From NCBI GenBank assembly GCA_015179125.1, contig WHVA01000092.1, positions 1 through 64,000 on the forward strand: a stretch of DNA of 64,000 nt, given 5' to 3'. The position numbers and the translations under genes are program-made. The stretch comes from Gautieria morchelliformis. Its lineage: Eukaryota; Basidiomycota; Agaricomycetes; Gomphales; Gomphaceae. The notes under the pieces were generated by a model. That model had not been told where the DNA came from and did no database searches. It saw nothing but the letters and a program-made list of their open reading frames with translations. Shown piece after piece: positions 60,347 to 64,000 of the stretch. Each line of letters begins with the position of its first letter. Positions within the stretch are counted from its first letter, which is position 1.

Positions 60347-62310
60347 ATCGAAAGTATCAATTGGACAACGGCGGCTGTGCTGTGCTCCTCCAAGCACATG
60401 AGGTACTTGTCAAGATTGGTTTTTAGGCATTAATATCGTGTATTAGTGAACACAGCGAATGCCCGAATAACTTGTGCAAAGAGGTATGCCGTTTGGCGAA
60501 TAGAGTGAACCGATAAATGTTCAGAAGGTAAGAGGGCTACCCGATCGGGGCTCGCCCTATCTACAGTCATAGCGAAATCGCCCATGGCACTTGACAATGT
60601 AACATGCAAGGTGCCACAGAAAGGTTGTTTAAGTAGCAACAATCCTTTCGCTGGTGAAGGTGCTCCTTTGGAGCCCTTCGCCAACAGCGCAGAAAATAAT
60701 TCAGAGGCTAAGGTAACGAAGATGAAGTATGGAAACTCACCAGTGATGCCTAAGTCTTCTTCTGGCCAAAGATAGAAATCTACAGGAGAAGGCTCAAGAG
60801 GATAGTCACAGCGAGGTCAAGTTTTGCACAAGATGGACGTATGATAATTGAACTGGGGAATATACATGCGAATGTAAGCTACTTATATTGAATGCTCGTA
60901 TGGTAACAGCAAATAGGAAAGAGGCCGTTATGAGTCAGGGTTGGATGGGGGTACGCAGTCACAATACAAATAGATGAAATAAACATACAATAGAGTGAAA
61001 GAGGAGTGCGAACATGAAACGACGGAGAGGAAAGAGGGCGAAGGTACTTATGTATGAAAACACGTCTTGGGACCTGCGTATACGCTACCCTGCAGGGACT
61101 CTTCGTCTACTGGGTTGATCCCACATGACCTACGGGTAGGGCGCCCCACAAATGCATCCCGGCCATATGAACACCTAAAGGGGTTGGATTGAGAAGATGA
61201 TGGGGCCAGTGATGAACCATCAAGCCGGTTAAGGGATGTCGATTGTGTTTGATGGCGTGCCTGCTGGCGAATGATGCAACCAGTGAATGGTCATTCAGCG
61301 AATGCGACGAAGGGCGAATAGAATGATCATAGAAGGGGTGTGGCCCAGAGGAAGGGCAAAGCTGCGCGAACATAGAGGAGGACTGGGGGAAGGGATAATA
61401 GGGGTAACTGGGTATAGGAAATAAATGAGTCACATCGTCCGATCAGAGGAACGCCCGGCGGGGTTTGAGCCAGGGAGGTGATAGGACCCATGATGAACCA
61501 TCGAGCCCAGGAGAGGGTGTTGATCGGGTATGGGTAGTGCTGCTACATGTGAATGATGTGGAAGCGAATAAACGTTCGGCGAATTCAGCGAGGAGTGAAC
61601 AGGGAAAACATAAAAGTGGAGTGTCAAGGTTACTGGGTATAAGAAATAGATGGGTCATGACAGTACTCAAGCGGAATTGGAAGGCAGTGGCCACCTTGCT
61701 TTCACTGCACTGCACTGGCAACAAAGTTCACACATTCACATGCACATTTAATTATGTAGTGGTTTTTGTCTAAGCACCTTTTTTGATAGAAAATGTTATA
61801 GTAGTGGCAAGGGCACCGGTAAGCACCAACAAAATGGCCCTTTGGGTGGTCTTTCGATGTTTATGGAGCCTCTCCAATGTGCCCTGTCTCAATTGAGACC
61901 AGCTTGAATGCATGCTTCCAAACATTGACCACACTGTCATGTGACAGAAGTGTAGTTAGTTGGAGTGTTCAGCTGGTTTCAGTGAAACTGAGCAAAATCA
62001 CACAGATTGTAGTGTTGCATTCGGCGGGCTGAAATGCAGCAAATGAAATCGCAAGACTGTACCCCAATTAGCATTGGATTTTCCAGTTGTAAATTACAAT
62101 TCTGTAGCCAAACGAGCTCTGAGGAGGTGAGTTTATTAGTGTATCTTCATAGTATTTAACTGAAAAAAACAAGTAGAAAACTAAATAGGTAGCCTTCAAT
62201 TATATTCTTAGTGTTGACTATCACTGAGGAGAAAACTAAATAGTTCATAAGTCTCCTGAAGGTCCCATTGCTCAAATTCCTGGTATAATATTCCACTGTG
62301 TCCAAACTGA
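60347..62310. other. Unassigned repetitive region
   Basis: No recognisable gene. The element GCGAAT recurs many times between about 60450 and 61590. Two imperfect repeat units of about 230 bp lie in tandem (about 61190-61425 and 61426-61660), each with ATGATGAACCATC.AGCC and ending in TTACTGGGTATA.GAAATA-like text. From about 61730 to 62310 the sequence is AT-rich and unique to my eye. A small ORF at 60584-60775 has no familiar motif, and I do not claim it as a gene. It may be an eroded element or old host intergenic DNA. Confidence 0.4.
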
Positions 62311-63146
62311 GGTGCTACATCACCATATGCCTCTCCTGCTCGTTGGCAATGTACTCAGCCTGTGTGGCAGCCAGAGTTTCTGCCAGTGCCCAGTCATTGA
62401 CCATGTGAGCCGACAACTGGGTGAGGTACTCATCGGTGATACATCACTGATCAGAACATAGGTCACAAGGACCTCATGACCCTGGGCATGTCTCTTCTTG
62501 GAGACATGTTGTGTGTGGCCTGGCGCGTAATTCACCAGGTCCAAGTTGTCCGAGTAGAACCTGTCAGGAATGTCATCAACAGATGCTGGCAGCTCACTTG
62601 GGCCCATGAAGGATGGGCTGGGGGGCCTGGCCAGCCAGGCTATCAGGCCTGGAGCCGGCTGGGTGTAGGTGGGGCTCAGGGCAGAGATACACCACCAGCC
62701 CAGGGGAAGCACATTACAGCAATGTGGCCATCATGCGGGAGGAAGGGCCAGCCATGGGTTGGGGGCTGGCTCTGTTGAGGATGCGAGCTTGCACTGCAGG
62801 GACTGGAGCTGTCTCCCCAGTTCCTGTGACCTTGCCCATGTGGCACAGCATTCAACTTTGTTGACGAACCATGGCCATGCCTTATAGATGGCATCACTGA
62901 TGCTTTTATCCACTAGCTTTACGCAGTGTGCATTGGTGGTGGCCTTCAGGTGCTCCGTGTATGTGTCACATACCTCGCACCCTTCGGGATGGACAATAGC
63001 TAGGCTATCTCTCCATCCCACTATTTCCCAGGACTCTTCGGTGGCATCTGCAGCGCTGAGGATTGCCACGGCCACTTGCTTGGGGGCCATTGCCTGTGGT
63101 GTGGATATTGAGTGATCAACATCCATGCCATCTTTGGGCTGTACCA
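62311..63146 (-). pseudogene. Gyp-3e accessory ORF, N-terminal part
   Basis: ATG at 63146 (MVQPKDGMDVDHSIS). Conserved N-domain ESWEIVGWRDSLAIVHPEGCEVC and HCVKLVDKSISDAIYKAWPWF, then a short helix in place of the coiled coil, and further down (other frames) SDNLDLVNYAPGHTQHVSKKRHAQGHEVLVTY, DEYLTQLSAHMVNDWALAETLAATQAEYIANEQER. It ends at about 62318. Closest to Gyp-3c. The shared GWxDxLAIVHPxxCxxC core across Gyp-3a, 3b and 3e marks the N-domain as the most conserved part. Confidence 0.75.
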
Positions 63147-63284
63147 TCTTGATTAGAAGATGATGGGGTGATTGGGGTGATGGTGGTAGCTTCCAAGAAG
63201 CAATGTGCCTCAGAAATATCCATGTTGAAAATTTGACCACACCATGGCCAGTGCATCATGTGTGAGACATGTGATTCATGTCAC

Positions 63285-63402
63285 CTAATGTCTTTTGGGC
63301 AGGTCACATGGCTTCATCACTCCCCGAAGCTCTAGGTAATGATCTAGAGCTTCTAGCACCTTGCATGTGGCCATGGGTTCCCATGTCACATCACCCAAGG
63401 TC
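63285..63402 (-). pseudogene. Gyp-3e pol C-terminus
   Basis: Minus strand: DVTWEPM, CKVLEALDHYLELRGV and DLPKRH ending in TAG at 63285-63287. This is the end of the chromodomain of Gyp-3 pol. It is cut at 63402 by the hAT element. Confidence 0.85.
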
Positions 63403-64000
63403 TAGTGTTTTCCAAGTCCCGGCTAAAGCCCCGGCCTAGCCTGAGCCGGGCCGCTAAAAGACCGAGCCGGGACGGGCCCAAGCCATTATGGGGCCGGCTT
63501 TGAGGTCCCATCCCTGGATCCAGAGAGCCGGAGCCGGGCCCGAAAGCCGTGGCTTTTGGGCGCTTCTCAGGTGATGCTGGAGCCAGCTCTTTACCCAGAA
63601 TAGACAGGTTGTTACATGTCTTTGTTACTACTAATAAGTGAAAAAATCTGTGTCCGTCTTTTTCATCGCCCCCTATGCCTTTGCCCCGCATTTCCGACAG
63701 TGACAGCAGCAAAGAGGAGGTCATCGAGGTTGCCGGCCCTATCACAAGTGTGCGTGGGTGCGTGATTACTGTAAGCCAATTCGAGCAGAAGATAGGTTAC
63801 CAGAGAACATGCCTCTGGTTGAGTGGTGGAGGGTAAGTACAAATATCTGGTACTGTGTATGGCTTATACACCGTGCGCCAGGACAATCGCTAGTGTATGA
63901 CTACTTGCCTATAATGGCATCGTCGGTATCCAGCGAGCGAGCGTTTTCAGGGTCGGGTATCACCATCACCAAGCGATCCAACTGCTTGAAGGGTGATACT
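63403..64000 (+). mobile_element. hAT transposon, internally deleted, runs off the window
   Basis: The break in Gyp-3e at 63403 starts TAGTG, fitting the hAT terminal consensus YARNG, followed by a 150-bp GC-rich stretch packed with CCGGG/CCGGC motifs, as seen in hAT subterminal regions. Only about 600 bp lie between this end and a hAT C-terminal dimerisation domain, so most of the transposase is missing. The right end and the 8-bp duplication (expected CCAAGGTC, 63395-63402) are beyond the window. Confidence 0.75.
63675..64000 (+). pseudogene. hAT transposase remnant (hATC domain)
   Basis: An ATG at 63675 starts MPLPRISDSDSSKEEVIEV, a plausible N-terminus; that frame stops at 63834. In another frame KCAWVRDYCKPIRAEDRLPENMPLVEWW leads to DYLPIMASSVSSERAFSGSG and TITKRSNCLKGD (about 63899-63995), the hAT dimerisation domain with the invariant A-S-S...S-E-R-x-F-S. 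A GTAAGT at 63833 could be a donor splice site. No catalytic residues are present. It would dimerise but not cut DNA. Truncated by the window end. Confidence 0.75.

Noticed and set aside
60584..60775. Possible small host gene (MALDNVTCKVPQ...)
   Set aside because: Short, no recognised motif, no clear splice partners, and it sits in repetitive DNA.

Overview
The window is a transposon graveyard from a fungal nuclear genome, most likely an Agaricomycete (Basidiomycota). That placement is inferred from chromodomain Ty3/gypsy elements, copia elements with an initiator-tRNA(Met)-type primer site, a 54-bp intron in a DDE transposase of a type I associate with mushrooms, and CpG-directed decay. I see no host gene, rRNA, tRNA or CRISPR array. 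Almost every base up to about 60.3 kb can be assigned to a nested mobile element, and many insertions still have exact 5-bp (or TA) target duplications.

Layout, with the names used below. 78-3981: Cop-A, a copia derivative on the minus strand (TSD TTTTA) that lacks its integrase core. 4087-4218: remnant of an old Gyp-1-type LTR. 4219-4452 plus 15246-16002: Gyp-3c, split by Gyp-1 (4464-15240, plus strand, TSD CCTTC). Gyp-1 is itself split inside reverse transcriptase by a TIR transposon (7629-10616, TA duplication). 16003-16516: gypsy integrase fragment, followed by a solo LTR (16517-17381, TSD CAGTC). 17393-31854: Gyp-3a, minus strand, split by the young copia Cop-1 (19156-24412, TSD CCTTT). 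31855-50749: Gyp-3d, plus strand, cut by Cop-2 (32581-43293, TSD CCACT), which carries Gyp-2A in its protease (33782-39988, TSD ACAAC), and again by Gyp-2B (43740-49972, TSD ACAAT). 50750-60346: Gyp-3b, minus strand, 5'-truncated and carrying a 1381-bp solo-LTR-like insert (56162-57542, TSD GCGCG). 60347-62310: unassigned repetitive DNA. 62311-63402: Gyp-3e fragment, cut by an internally deleted hAT element (63403 to the window end).

Gene logic. Each LTR element carries gag (capsid, zinc knuckle) and pol (protease, reverse transcriptase, RNase H, integrase; gypsy order PR-RT-RH-IN-chromodomain, copia order PR-IN-RT-RH). Gyp-2B is the only copy with gag and pol both open and nearly identical LTRs. 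Gyp-1 and Gyp-2 appear to prime reverse transcription from their own RNA 5' end, as Tf1 does. Gyp-1 has an antisense coiled-coil/cysteine-cluster ORF downstream of pol. Gyp-3 has a third sense ORF of about 660 codons in the env position, seen in five copies and not recognised by me; I consider it the best candidate for something undescribed.

Decay is dominated by CpG-to-TpG/CpA change, including several CGA-to-TGA stops that can be read against a second copy in the window. This fits cytosine methylation of silenced repeats.
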